Assembly (NCBI GenBank): GCA_051530055.1
Contig: CM121341.1
Coordinates: 12,834,001-12,898,000, forward strand
From: Neoechinorhynchus agilis
Taxonomy: Eukaryota; Acanthocephala
Length of the DNA: 64,000 nucleotides
Direction: 5' to 3'
The translations under genes and the position numbers were made by a program. Of this stretch, positions 31,208 to 44,074 are shown piece by piece. The notes beneath the pieces are model-generated. The model saw only the letters and a program-made list of their open reading frames with translations, did no database searches and was not told the DNA's origin. The first letter of the stretch is position 1; the number at the start of each line of letters is the position of its first letter.

Positions 31208-32216
31208 GTTTTATTGGCCAATGAAATCCGTCGAAGATGTACGTTTGGTCGTGAAGAAATGTGAAATTTGCTCACAACTGAAGCCGGCCATTTTCAAGAG
31301 CAATGTTGGCACTCTGGTTCAAGCAAGGCGACCTTTCGAGCGCATTTCGAAAGGGTCCTCTACCTACGCGAACTGCGAGATCATATTTATGGCAATAGAC
31401 GAATATAGCCAGTATCCTTTCGCATTTGCATGTAAAGATGCGTCATCAGACTGTGCAATAGCATGTATAAATTCTATTGTCTCCTTTTTCGATGCACCGG
31501 ACTTCATCCATTCCTATAAGGCAACCTCGTTCATGTCATACAAATTTCGGAAGTATTTTATGGAAATAGGGACATCGTGCAGTCATTCCAGTCCTTACCA
31601 CCCAATCGGAAACGGTCAGGTTGAACGTTTCAGTGTAATAGTGTGGAATGCTGTCAGATTAACATTGAAAGATAAAGGAATGGATTTGGCAGAGTGGGAG
31701 ACAGTACTGCCCGAAGTATTGAATTCAATAAGGATCCTGACAAGCACTGCTACTGGAGAAACTCCACATGATCGAGTTTTTCAATATCAAAGAAAGCCTA
31801 TGCTTAAATTCAGTTTGCCGAGTTGGATTAAACCAGGCTCTGTTTATGTCAAAAAATTCAATACGACGAACAAGAACGATGACAAAGTGGAGGAAGCTAC
31901 AATAAAAAGTATTAATCCTTACAATGCGCTCATCCGGCACAAAGATGGCAACGAAGGTGTAGTCTCGACCAAAGACCTAGACCGACGCCCACATAATCAG
32001 AGTGCCAATGAAGAAATGGTTAATTCTAACGGTTCCGGAAAAATCGATGAACCAGATACAAATATCGATATAGGCCAAGTGAACGCAGAAAGTTCAGACC
32101 AAACAGGTGCGGAAAGAAATCTTGACTATAAGATTCAAGAAGGTGCGAAGGATGATACTAGAGCGAATAATGAAGAAAGCGAGCATCGATTTGTACGCCA
32201 AGGGGGGAGAATGTAG
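31140..32216 (+). pseudogene. Ty3/gypsy-type integrase, catalytic residue lost
   Basis: This is the C-terminal part of a gypsy polyprotein; the element inserted cDNA into the genome. The zinc-binding region ends 'KKCEICSQLKP'. The DDE core has the first Asp in 'FMAIDEYSQYPFAF' and the Glu in 'SSPYHPIGNGQVERF', but the second Asp, normally in 'SDRGTSF', is Tyr ('HSYKATSF', about 31517-31540), so the enzyme should be inactive. A C-terminal 'VVSTKDLDRRP' segment and an acidic tail follow. The frame is otherwise open for 331 codons from 31221, and the zinc-finger side extends about 80 nt further upstream. RT, RNase H and both LTRs are missing. Confidence 0.8.
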
Positions 32217-32218
32217 CG

Positions 32219-35200
32219 ATAAATCTAAATTACGTTACATAAGTGGTAATCAATATTGCAACTATGTAACGCACATTAATGTTGAACGTTTAAGTTGCCC
32301 GTACAGTTTATCGACATGTGCAGTTTTCAATGCCAAGAAGATTGCACTGCTCATCTCAATGTCACTCAGAAACCTCCCGACCCTCCTGATGATTGTGAGG
32401 GTTTTAAGGATAGCGGCATAAGGTCGCCCAATACATTAAAGATACCTATCTCTTCGGATAGACTAAAGGAACTTAGACTTCATCAATCACAAGTCAGCTC
32501 GACCAAACATAAGTATTTGAAACTTCCTACAAAAAATGGCCCTTCGCCATCACTATTATTTCAAACCCGATTTTGCCCAGAGAATCCCTTTATAAGGATT
32601 ATCTCGGACTTTGGCTTAAAACCTTCAACGACGATGTCCAACGTGTTTCACACATTACTTACTTCGGCGGCAGGTTAAAGATTCACTTGATAAACGATGC
32701 ATTCAGACTTCAACTCGAATCATTTTTGGGAACTCGTGACAGTTCAAAGGTCTCAATTATAGATTCATCCTACGAATCGACTTTCATAGTCTCCGGCCTC
32801 TCTCCCGATATCGATGATGACGACAGGCGGGCCTTCGAAAACAAATTTAATTGCAAAATTGTTTTCTTTTTGAAATCAAATAAAAGCGGAAAACCAATAC
32901 CAAGAGCAGTTGTAAAAGCCACCATTGGATCACGACATGAATTGACATCCAGTAGATGTTTTTTCAACTCAATGGAAATTAAATTCTCAGAAAATGAGAT
33001 TTCCCGCATGGATGACTTTACCTTTCCCAGATGTGCTGGATGTCAGGAATGGGACACTGGGTACAACAATGCGCTTCCAAGAAGATCGTCTGCGCTTTTT
33101 GCGCTGAATCTCACCATAGTAATGCTTGCCCCAGAAAGTTAAAGAAATGTGCGAACTGTGACAATTTTGGTCACTGTGCCTTCGCGAAGTCATGCTTAGC
33201 GTTCAAAGAATACGCTAATTGGGCCTTGAATCAAATGTCGCTAGCGCAGATCAGCAATGGTGTTAGGCCTGTCAGGAATTTCACTTCCAGCGAAAACACA
33301 CAACGATGGCATTCAACTTCTATCCTTCCTCCTTCGACAAACCACTCAAACAAGTTAATTGATAATAGCGCATCATCAAATAACATCTCCTTTTCGAATC
33401 TCGACCGTGTCTTAAACGACTTCTCGGCAAATATTATAAAGATGGTAGACCTCAGAATTACGACGCCTATCAACAATCTGGAAAAACGGATAGAAAAGCA
33501 CCTAAATGCCCTTACTTCAACTATCTTACAGAGCTTTAATCGGCTAAATCATGCATCGGTCGAAGGTACATCTTCAGTAGCCAAACGACCTCTTGATCAA
33601 TCGTTGGAATGCGTCGATGTGGAAGGAGATATCGATATGAACGTTGACGAACTCTTTGTGAAACAAATAATTGACGAGCAAAGAGTAGTATGCGACGAGG
33701 GTATCTCTGATTTAATCAAGAGACAAAGAGCAATATTATGACAGAAGTAAGGTTGGTACCGTGGAACGCAGGTGGTCGAGCCAGTTTGCCCAATATAGCA
33801 TCGACAGCCCATAATGCCGAAATAATTTTCATTCAAGAAGCCAAATGCGTATATCGCTTGGCAGATCTGCCCGACTCTATAGCGAATCTCGGCTCTAATT
33901 CCTTAATCTTCATTACTCCTCCATTTAAGCCCAACTCCCAGGGCCTATTATCTATTTTTAGAGCCAGTCTCATTCCATCGCTTATCTGTAACTTTGTCAG
34001 TTTGGATTTATCTTATGCTCTTTTTTCTGTAATCCCCGATTGTAAAAAAGTTTCGGTGGCGAATGTTTACGTTCAACCAAATAAAATTCATCATAGAGCT
34101 ATCAAAGACATACTTAAAAGTCCATTGCTCTCGGGGATCGATCTCCTTTTCGGCGATTTTAATGACCCATCCGGTAAGTGGATTCGAGCGATCGCTCGTA
34201 TCACTGACCATCATGAAGTTATTTGCCCTCCTCTCCCAACTTTCATACAAGAGGTTGCTCGTTCTTATATGCATAGCAAAGAAAGGCTCGCATTTGAGGC
34301 CAATAGTTTCCTCACAAACTGCATTTTTTTAATAGCTGTGGACATGATGCGATCCTATGGAACCTCTCAAATAACTCCCTATTGAATAGGAAATTCAAAC
34401 TGGCTTCACATAATATCCACTTTTTTAATTTGGCTGCTAGGATATCCCTCAATACCAGTCAATCATCTTCTCTTTACGAAATAAATAATGCCCTGACCGA
34501 AGCAAGTGACTCATTTCTGACAGTAGTGTCTAAGCGCAATTTCGCGTCTACTAAGCCTCGGCTTCTGAATTTATATGGGAAACACTTGTTTTTAGCTCGT
34601 TCGAAGGGTAATCAGGTAGCAGCTAAGTTTTGGTCTTCCCTTCATTGGCCATGTCGGTCTAGATATCAAATGTCGTGTGATATAAGAGCGATGGAGTCTT
34701 TAGTTCCCTACTCCTCTCAATGGTGGCGAATAGCAGCCAAAAAAGTTTTGTCTCCTGGAAGAAGGCGGCGGGCGCCTGGATTAGGGAGGCTGGGCTTCCC
34801 AGTGTGGTGGCCGATCTGCGCACAGAACATTCAGCTGGTTGCTCTAACTTCCCAGTCCATCTCGAGTTTGTGCCCATCAAACGCCATAAGCTAAATCTTT
34901 CTGCTAATGACATAATTAAGGTTTGGCGGCCAAAAAATCTCTCCTCCTCAAATAGTAAATCCGCTTCCTTTAAGGCCACAAATGTTCTATCTGAAGAGAA
35001 TGTTGACTATATAGCAAGGGCCTTGGTACGAGCTCCGCCACAAGAGTGGGTTTCGATTAATCTGGCAAAACGCATATTTCTAGTGAAAGACAAACATCGA
35101 AAAATATCATCAGTCAACGATGTTCGGCCTATCTCCATACAAAACTCCTTAGTCTCGATTTACGAGAGAGCTCTTGCCCGATACATTTTGGAGTTTGCGG

Positions 35201-35282
35201 TAAAGCACAATTGCGCTGACCCACGTTGCCACGGGTTTCTACCAGGGAAATCGGTGCACTCAGCAATTAGGGAGATAAGCAA
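32219..35282 (+). pseudogene. Jockey-like APE LINE, copy 1 (ORF1 and ORF2 5' half)
   Basis: ORF1 (about 32290-33740, with a frameshift near 33040) is a gag-like protein with three zinc knuckles in series ('CAFCAESHHSNAC' and 'CANCDNFGHCA' are the clearest). ORF2 starts at 33738 with an apurinic-type endonuclease ('VPWNAGG', 'FIQEAK', 'ANVYVQP', 'FGDFNDPSGKW'), shifts frame near 34380 and 34720, and continues into the 5' part of RT ('AKRIFLVKDKHRKISSVNDV', 'FLPGKSVHSAIREI'). It is cut at about 35282 by a Penelope-like element; the RT catalytic part of this copy is not found beyond it. Confidence 0.8.
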
Positions 35283-36115
35283 CTGTTCGCTGGTAATGGG
35301 TATTCCAGCAAGGACATTGCCAGGTTGGTAGCTGGTGCGAGGAAAATAGAGAGAAGATTCGATCGACGAAGTAGACTAGCAGAGGAAAGTCTACCAGTCC
35401 TAAAAGTGCCATTCGTCGATGAAAGATTCACGACTGAAGTCAAGAAAGCGTCGCGGCAATGCAAGTTAAAAGCGCGAGTTGTCCACAGGATAGGGCCATC
35501 ACTCAGACAGATTTTGACGCAGACCGAGCACCACGAGGATCAAAATCGTTGTCCGAAGACATGTCTGATGTGCCACCATTGCAGCCCTTCAAGGAACGAA
35601 GAAGGACGATTCCTCGGACCGTCTTGCCAATCAACATGCGTGGTATATAGGATGTTGTGCCGGCTATGCAAGGACGAAGGACGGACAGCGTCCTACGTTG
35701 GCAAGACGGAAAGAACATTACGTTCACGTGTGACGGAACACGTGCGTAATGCGCGCAATCCGACAGCTCCGTCACACCGATCGACCCCATGGGCTACCCA
35801 TTTCGCTACCTCTCACGTTGGTGCCAGCCCAGCCTTCGAGATTGAGGTGATGCATAAGGCATCCGATCCGGTGGATCTCTCGATTGCCGAGGCGCTATGC
35901 ATTAATCGTGGGGGAGTAGTTGGATTAGGTGGGGTTGTGAGCAGCAGGGACAGACACAACGAGGCAAAGGGCATGCTCAATAAGAGGATCATCGAAGGGA
36001 AGCTCCCTGACGAAGACGCAAGGCGTCGAAAATTTGGAGTATTAAGAAATAAAAAACACCCATTTTTCCGAAGGATGCCATACGTCCCCCACTAATTGGG
36101 ACTTCATCCCGATTA
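35283..36115 (+). mobile_element. Penelope-like element 3' part with GIY-YIG endonuclease
   Basis: This is the longest PLE copy in the window: an open frame to 36095. In order it has the RT-thumb/linker region ('GYSSKDIARL', 'LKVPFVDERFTTEV'), a Cys/His-rich stretch ('CPKTCLMCHHC'), and the GIY-YIG domain: 'CVVYRMLCRLC', 'ASYVGKTERTLRSRVTEH' and 'DPVDLSIAEALCI' with the Glu expected late in the fold. The RT palm is absent, so the copy is 5'-truncated. It is closely related to 1158-2236. It interrupts the Jockey-like LINE cluster. Confidence 0.8.
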
Positions 36116-37450
36116 TACATAGGAGGTTCGATTTGAAATCGTCGGACATAGCTAGCTCGTGGATGTCTAAGAATTTATCCTCACACAACGGATCTTCCTT
36201 ACCTTTCAAGGCGACAAATGTCCTAGATCAAGCAAATGTTATCCGCCTCTCACAATTGATGGTCTCTGCTTCCCTTGAGGAATGGGCCGCAATTAATATG
36301 GCCAAACGTATTTTCGTATTGAAGAATAAGCGCAAAAAGATTTCCTCAGCTGACCAGGTTCGACCTATCTCGATACAGAATTCGTTAGTGAGTATATACG
36401 AGCGATCGCTGGAGAAATTCATTTTGTACTTCGCACTTGAGCACAATTGCATTGACAATCGCTGCCATGTTTTTTTACCTGGTAAGTCAGTGCACTCTAC
36501 AATTAGGGAGATTATTAATAATTTCTCTACGAACGTTAGTTCAATGAACATTTTAATTACCTTCGATATTTCGACGGCATTTGATAAAATTGATTTAAAT
36601 TTTATCGTCAATATGCTTCGATTTTTTAATTCCCCATTCAGCATTATAGCTCGAGTCAATAACACTCTAAGGTCCAAGTTTTTTTACTTTTTCGATGATC
36701 CATCACGCACACTTTACTATCCTACAAAGGATTTTCCACAAAGATCGCCCTTATCTCCATTTTTATTTTGTGTGGCTTCTCAATTCATCAGACAAAATTG
36801 CTCTATCTGCCCTTCGATCGCTCTTTATGCAGACGACCTGAATGTTGTTCTTAAAGAGTCAAACTATTTAAGTGCGATTGCCAAATTATCTTCATTACTC
36901 ACTTTTCTAATTGACAAACTCAAGCAAATGGGTCTATCCCTAAACCCAAATAAAACAAAATTTATCATGAAATCGAAATCCGTGATAGGAAAACGTGACG
37001 GTCAACCTACCACTAAAAAGATTGAGATTCTTGGTTATACATTTACGAGCAATTTGAAAATCAACAATTACATGAACATGATTAAGAAGCTTCTAAGAAT
37101 CGCTAGAATCAAAGCTAAACGAGCCTATAAACTAGGTCTCGAACCTAAGTCGATCAATTCAGTCTGGAATTCATGGGCCATGTCGGGCCTTGTCTTCTTC
37201 TCTAGAGGCATACCGCCAGAACAACGCCTGCAATTCCTCGATGCCTTTCTCATCGCCCTACATAAGCTTCCCGACCCCTTCGGTCAGCACCTCTCCTAGC
37301 CCGCGTCAAAAATGTTAAAATGGTTGGACGTGTAAGTGACTAACGCGATAATGACTATGTCTCACACTACAAATTATTCGCCTGCCTTCTTCGAATATAT
37401 CAGTTTGTTTGTTTAAGTTGTCCGAGTCAAAAATTCAATGTTTTCACTAC
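36116..37450 (+). pseudogene. Jockey-like APE LINE, copy 2 (RT, 5'-truncated)
   Basis: A single open frame (36133-37299) covers RT and the C-terminus: 'KRIFVLKNKRKKISSADQV', 'FLPGKSVHSTIREI', motif A 'LITFDISTAFDKID', motif B 'FPQRSPLSPFLF' and the catalytic 'YADDLN' at about 36827, then 'LNPNKTK' and 'PPEQRL'. RT motifs look intact. The 5' end starts within the region also present at 34900-35282, so it is a separate copy rather than the continuation of copy 1. About 150 bp of 3'UTR leads directly into copy 3. Confidence 0.8.
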
Positions 37451-40400
37451 TGTGGCGGAGGGTGACAAACGGCCACCCACAGAGCTTCAACTTTCGTCTT
37501 CAAAAGGCGATATGCATCAGATTAGATGCTATGATCGGCCTTTCAAAAAAGACAATTACGTATCTAAAATAACCGCTGTCCCAACCTCAACCAAAGAGGC
37601 CACTTGGGGACTTTTCCTTAAGCCATGGTTAAATACCAAAAAAGATAATATAATAAGAATTAAATTTACGTCATTTTGGAACGGTACCTTGAAAATAGTC
37701 TTTACAAACAAAATGGAAATGGAGGACTTCGAAGCCTTCATAAAAGAACGTATCGATGATCGGCATTTCAGTCTACAATCCTTCAGAAACAAAGCTACTT
37801 TCATTGCACACAACATCGAGAGTTTATCCTCACCTGAAACGATTAAAAAATTCGAGGAACAATTTCAGCTCAAGTTTAAATTCTTTTTTAAATCCAGGAA
37901 GACGGGAAAGACGATTCCAGTGGGAGTAGTTGAAACCGACACTGACCATATGGATACTCTATGCTCACGCAAATGGATCTTTCAATGTATGGAGATTAGT
38001 TTCTCAAAAAATTCCAATACAGATTCTAACCTCGTCTACCCACAATGCAATATATGCTTACAGTGGGGGCACTGGAATTAAAACTGCCCCAATAAAATCC
38101 AAAAGTGCTGTTTTTGTGCGGAGGAGCATCATATGTCAACATGCACTAACAAAACGAGTGAATGTGCCAACTGTGGTGGATCTCACAGGAGCTACTATAA
38201 AGGTTGTCCCCGTTTTAAGGCTTATGTGGATGCCGGGAAGGCGGATATCGAAATTAAAAGAAATCAGAGCAGTGAAAAGACAATCCTTTCATCACCGTCC
38301 TATCAGACAGGAACGATTGCTACTACAAAGTATGCCGTTCAACCAACCCACCTAATCTACAATGAAGAAGAGTAATGTCAACGAATCTTCGATAAAGTAT
38401 TACACGACGTAACACATCGCATATCGACACTCTTCAACAGCCTTCAGAATCAAATTGCACAGCAAATTCAAAGTATGCTTTCGATCACGATTCCGAAGAC
38501 CATTATCAACCCGACAGCGAATGACGGGAACCAAGTACAATCAGGACTGAATAAGAGGCAAAGAATACTCGCCAAAGACAATAAAACAAGCGGCAGAAAT
38601 TCACGACGCTCGAACAATGTATCAAACAATAGACATATCACTAGCGACTCTGACGCTGCGATGGACGTTATAGAATGACAATGAGTGGGTCCTCGCCCGC
38701 GCCGCTCAATTTACACTGCTTACAATGGAATTCGTGTGGAGCCGCGGCTCTAAACAGGTTAGATATTTTTAACTACGTTACCGAAGATATTATTTGTATA
38801 CAAGAGGCCAAAAAGGCAGCAGTAGGTTTTTATGTTTTACCACAAAAGTTTACATTGGAATGCGATGTATTCCCAACATTTCCCTGGAATGCACATTCAA
38901 GTAGTCTTAGCAATTTTCAAAAAACACCATTCAGCCTCCCTTATCCAAAATTATATTAGTGAAAATCTATCATATGCTATCTTCAAAATTCACTCTAATG
39001 GGAAGGAGTTAATGTTAGTTGGAAATGTTTATGTACGTCCGAAGTTCATACATAAAAAAGATACGAAGGACATTATTAGTAACCTTCTAAGTTTAGGCAA
39101 TATCGTTTTATTTGGCGATTTTAATGACCCGTCAGGAAAATGGACGAAAGCAATAGCCAATAGTGAAAGCACTCATGTGTTTTTAACTCCCACCCAACCC
39201 ACATTTCACAGGGTATCAAGTAATGTTCATTCTTGGTTGGATGGATGCTATGCTCCTTCCAACAGACAGGAAAGCACTACGGTTGTGAAACAGTGTGCTT
39301 TATCGGAAGCATGTTATCACGATATCATAACCTGGTATTTATCCAACGACAAGTCCCTAACTCGTAGATTCCGATTTTCGCCAATTAATGTAGCCTTCTT
39401 TAACTTCGCCATCAAAAGTTCTCTTTTCGTACATCTGATTCTCTATGACTGGAATTCTTTACTTTTTAATCTTTCAAATAACTTTCTATCTATCCCCAAT
39501 CATTCATCAAGAGGAGCAGTTTCCTCTAATTATCTGAGGTACTGCGCATCTCAAATTAAAATAGCCAATATAAACCAGGATGCCCCAATGCAGAGACTGC
39601 GGTCAAACACATATTGGACTTGCAATTACAATCTACATTTGAAGCAGCATCGTAACGTAATGAGGAATCTATCTTTTTCGATGAAATCCTTTTGGCGCGT
39701 CCTGAAGAACACGAAATTTATCAGATGGAAAGACAAAGCGTTGAGATGGATCAGGTCTGTATCCTATAAGGTGGTATTGGATTTTATCACAAGCAAACTC
39801 TCTTTTGGAGCAACAAATGATTTACCGTCTGATAATTGGTTAAACCTCCCATTACTCAGATCATTGAATGAAGGAGATTTACGTGAGGATAATATTTTAG
39901 AAGCCTGGAATAGTACGACAACGTTTTCATCGAATAACGTAAGTGCCCCTAGTAAATGTCTAAGGTTTATAGAACCTTCAATTCGTCCTTTAATCGCTTC
40001 TTGCATGTTTAAAGCATCAAGGGAAGATTGGTTGCGTATTAATCTCGCACGAAGAATTCTTCTCGTTAAAGCGAAAAAGAAGGTGGTCAATTCCTACTCA
40101 GATCTAAGTAAGACCTATTTCAATTCAAAACGCCTTAGTATCTCTTTACGAGAAGGCTATTGCCACCCGTTTAATGGACTTCTGTATTAAAAAGGATACT
40201 ATCAACAATAACTGTCCAGGTTATTACCAAGGAAGATCTGTTACCTCAGCAACCAGAGATATAATTCCCTTAGGAACGAAAATTTTAGGTATCGATGCCT
40301 TATTTCATTTTATTTTGCTGCAGCATATTACAATATTGATCTGCAATTTTTACTAAGCTATATGGTCCTTCTTAGTATTCCACAAGATGTCATAGTACGC

Positions 40401-41200
40401 ATCAATATTTTAGCGACCAAGTCCTTTTATTTCGACGACGACGACGATGATCACCAAATATTCTACCCGAAAAAAACCTACCTCAAGGTTCTCCACTGTC
40501 CCTATTTTATTTCTGATTGCCATGCAACTAATGGCATATTTTAATAAGGATGGTGTTAAGATTTTTATATACGCTGACGATATAAGTGCAGTATTATATA
40601 CCAACAACTCATGGGAATTACCTATTTTACTAAACGAGCTTGTTATTTTTATCAATAAAAATGCATCAGTAATGGGTCTTAAACTGAACCCGGATAAAAC
40701 TAAAATCATGGCTGTAGCAGGTAGCAATTACGTAAACAAAAAGCTTAATTCAATAATCAGAACTAGATTTTTACATACTCTAGATCAAAACAACATTGTC
40801 GGTTATTTATGTTTTAATAAAATCAAAATTTTGGGCTAAAATTTTAACTCAAAATTAAACGAAAAATTAGACCTGACACAATTTAAAAAAATCTTAAAAA
40901 TTGCCAAACGTAACTGTACAAGAGCGTTGAGGCTTCAACTGAGTTATAAAAGACAATATTGTATTTGGAAAACATGGGCAATTGCGACCTTAACCTTTTT
41001 TAGTTGCGGTCGTCCACCCGAACAGCGGCCTATATTCGGTGAGGCCCTTCTACAAAATGCGTCCTTTTTAAGACAAAAAGAGAAGATGGAACTGGTCAGG
41101 AGGATGAATTACTGGTTGCAAGTATTATAAACAAACGAATAACATAACTTCCATGTTTGAAAATTAACCGCTCTCACGTGTGTTTGTATTGTATTATATA
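37451..41200 (+). pseudogene. Jockey-like APE LINE, copy 3 (most complete of the three)
   Basis: ORF1 (37452-38375) has a gag-like N-terminal region and three zinc knuckles ('CNICLQWGHWN', 'CCFCAEEHHMSTC', 'CANCGGSHRSYYKGC'), with one in-frame TAA at about 38080 inside the first knuckle and a frameshift. ORF2 begins at 38675 (endonuclease 'LQWNSCGAA', 'CIQEAKK', 'VGNVYVRP', 'LFGDFNDPSGKW'), shifts frame near 38950 and 40170, has RT 'YADDIS' at about 40571, and ends near 41130. Domain order is identical to copies 1 and 2. Confidence 0.8.
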
Positions 41201-41230
41201 ACCATCGAAACTAACTGAGATCTGTGGTTC

Positions 41231-41552
41231 TCAGTTAAAGTTCTCAATCCATTTGATGCAATAGATAAGATCACCCTCAAACGTTGACTTATCATACGGT
41301 ATCCAGGGAAACACTGATTCAGGGAAATCATCGCCATAATCTTTCTTCAGATGAACGTATTCTTTGTACTTAGGATTACCTTCAACGATTGCTTCCATAT
41401 CCTTAAATTTGTCATCCGAATCCGGGTCCGCATAATACTTCACATCCATCCGTCTAATCTCCGCATCTCTTTTCATTTGATGTCTTAAACTGTCATTTCC
41501 TCCGACTATCCGGTCTCCGAATACCGAGGAAACGCCCAACGCAACCGGGCCG
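41231..41552 (-). CDS. Unrecognised C-terminal exon, probably truncated
   Basis: A minus-strand frame ends at 41231. It reads through a soluble, charged sequence with 'DRIVGGNDSLRHQMKRD' and 'VKYYADPDSDDKF'. No ATG is present at the N-terminal side: the frame stays open upstream to about 41552 where it meets RLE LINE sequence. It does not resemble the neighbouring transposons. I read it as a last exon of a host gene whose upstream part was separated by the LINE, but the family is unknown to me. Confidence 0.35.
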
Positions 41553-43882
41553 CCAGGGGCCCGTCAAATCACGTTATGGGAATCTGGTCAAATCCCGCGA
41601 TCGCTTCAACCGGCGACACCAGAAAATCCGTCGACGGTCCCTGATGAAGCCGGCAGCCTTCCTTCCGCTGCTGATCTCGTGCTTGTTCTTACCAGGAACA
41701 TTCTGAAACGGATCCCAAAGGGCGCAGGATATCTAGCAGCTAACGGATTCACCACACTTCTGCTGGACTGCTTCGAGCAAAATTCAGTCCTGATATACAC
41801 GGCTCTTTGCTTTCCCCAGACTTGTACTTTCCGCTGGCGACAGTTCGGAGAAATCCCTCACTGCGGTAATCAAAAGACGCTTCGTTTCCTTCGAGAAAAG
41901 TTTCTCGGGCACTCGTCGTTTAGCAAAGGAGGATCCCAAACAACGTGTGAGTGAGACTAACTGCCATCGAACATCGACGAGATCGCTTGCTGAGCGCGTA
42001 TCGTCAAAACGCGCCGATGGAGATGTTCGGGGAGCCCTCATAGACACTCCATTTCGACAGTTGAACTGAGAATGGCCATATCCTTCATCAATGGCTCTGG
42101 CTATGGCCTCGATGGGATTCGTCCTCAGCACCTAAAGGGTATGATGTCGTTCTCAGTTGGAGATGCAGGGCTCTCCCTTGCTACCCATCTTTGTCGACTA
42201 GTCGACCTTTTCATCGAAAAAAATTTACATCCACGGGTAATTGAGTTACTTTTGGCGCATCTTTGCGCGCTTTGAACAAAAAGACTGGTGAGATTCGTCC
42301 TATCGCCGCTGGCTCTGCTCTACGTCGGCTCGCGGGTAAAATCCTTTGCAAGCGTATTGCAGAAGAGGTAGGGCAGCAACTTCGCCCAGTACACCCCGCG
42401 GGTTCGAAGCAATTGTCAGAGCACTCCGCCAGTTCATCACCAATAGTTCAACGCCGTGTGTGATTTTGAAATACGACTTTACAAATGCCTTCAATTCCAT
42501 TCACCGTACCGCTCTGTTTGAGGCACTCAAAAGTCACGCGCCAGAAGCTTTTCCTTATTTTCTCAACGCATACGTGGCCCCGACTCCTTTGCTGTTCAAC
42601 GACCACCTCATTTGTCCGAAAGAGGAATACATCAGGGAAACCCACTCGGTCCAATCGCTTTCTCTCTTGCAGCGAATCCAATAGCGCACTCTCTCCAATC
42701 CAGCTTTAACGCTTGGTATCTGGATGACGCTACGCTCGGAGCTGATCCCTCCGTAGGACTGCGAGATTGGGCGTTGAGCTTAATGCAGGGAAATGCGAAT
42801 TGTTGGTAATGAACATCGAAGACGAGTCAGCCCAGAGCGAAATCATCAAAGGGTTTAGAAATCCCCGGTTTAGAATTGATCACGCTAGACAGGCTGAATC
42901 TTCTAGAGAGCTGCGTTTTTGATCCTAATGTTGAAAAAGAAATCGACCATCTACTACTGAACATCACGATGCTGTGCGATAGAGTCCGGGAACTTTCGTC
43001 ACACGAGGCTCTATCCCTGATCGAGAATACCCTCTTCATCCAGAAACTGCTGTATAAACTGCGCACGGCTTCCTTCCTCAAGCACGTCGATAAGTTGAAA
43101 CAAGCTCGATGACGTTGTGAAGGCGTATCTCGAGCACACTTTAAATATCCAGCTATCAGACGAGGCCTGGCGACAAGCTTCATTGCCTGTACCGTCCGGT
43201 GGCTTGAGTACTCGAGAAACAGTAGATGTGTCGTTGCCCGCGTTTTGAGGATCATTTGAAGGGAGTCGGAATCTGGTAAACCGTATATTAGGACCCAAGT
43301 TCTGTGTTTTCGCGACGAGGTCGACCGGGCTAGATTGCTGGCAGTCTCTACAAGAGAATCGGGAGCATGGTTAGAAGCCCTACCCATTGCATCAGTGGGA
43401 ACACTCCTCGTAGACGAAGCAGTTCGGATCGGAGTGTCCCTCAGATTAGGTCTACAGATTTGTGTTGAACATGGTTGCCGGTGTGGAATGATCTTGGATC
43501 CACTGGGAAGACATGATCTTGTTTGCAACAAATCAGGGGATCGTTTCTCACGGCATTCTGAATTGAACGACGTAATTTCGCGTGCCCTAAATACGGTGAA
43601 CGCCCCAACCATTTTAGAGCCAAGCAACCTGTGCAGGTTAGATGGTCGTCTTCCGGATGGTGTCACCGTATTCCCGTGGAGAAAAGGCAAATGTCTTCTC
43701 TGGGACGTCACGTGTGTAGATACGTTAGCGGCAAGTAATAGGAGGTCTGTGGTGCAGTCCCAAGGGGGAGCAGCCACTGCCGCGGAGGACCGAAAGGTGG
43801 CGAAATATAAAGAATTAGGTAGTACTCAAGTTTTTGTCGTGTTGACCATATCAATATGTATATCGACTCTTATCAGTCGATA
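41553..43882 (+). pseudogene. RLE-type LINE, heavily frameshifted copy
   Basis: In order: 'LTRNILKRIPKGAGYLAA' (41676-41740), the 'GYGLDGIRPQHLKGMMSFS' segment (42100), RT motif A 'LKYDFTNAFNSIH' (42465), 'WYLDDATLG' catalytic motif (42715), the post-RT region (42850-43110), then an open frame 43335-43883 with 'LAVSTRESGAWLEALP', the CCHC-type knuckle ('CRCGMI', 'GRHDLVC') and the nuclease core 'RLDGRLPDGVTVFPW' / 'GKCLLWDVT'. Several frameshifts make it inactive. The C-terminal extension is cut at about 43880. Confidence 0.8.
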
Positions 43883-44074
43883 GAATTTCCTATTTTCGGT
43901 TTCACGGAGACGGGTTTCTTTGAACAACTCTGTGATACCAAACTTCGGTCCTTATTTCCAAACAAAAACTAAACGATGCTAACGGTTCGCGCAGTCACGC
44001 ATTCACACTGTTAGCGTATTATGCAACTGAGGTGCATATTAATATTGTGTTTTTATTATGATAATATACTACAA

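Noticed and set aside
42827-43777. 316-codon minus-strand frame within the RLE LINE
   Set aside because: It is antisense to the recognisable nuclease and knuckle region of the LINE; no domain of its own.
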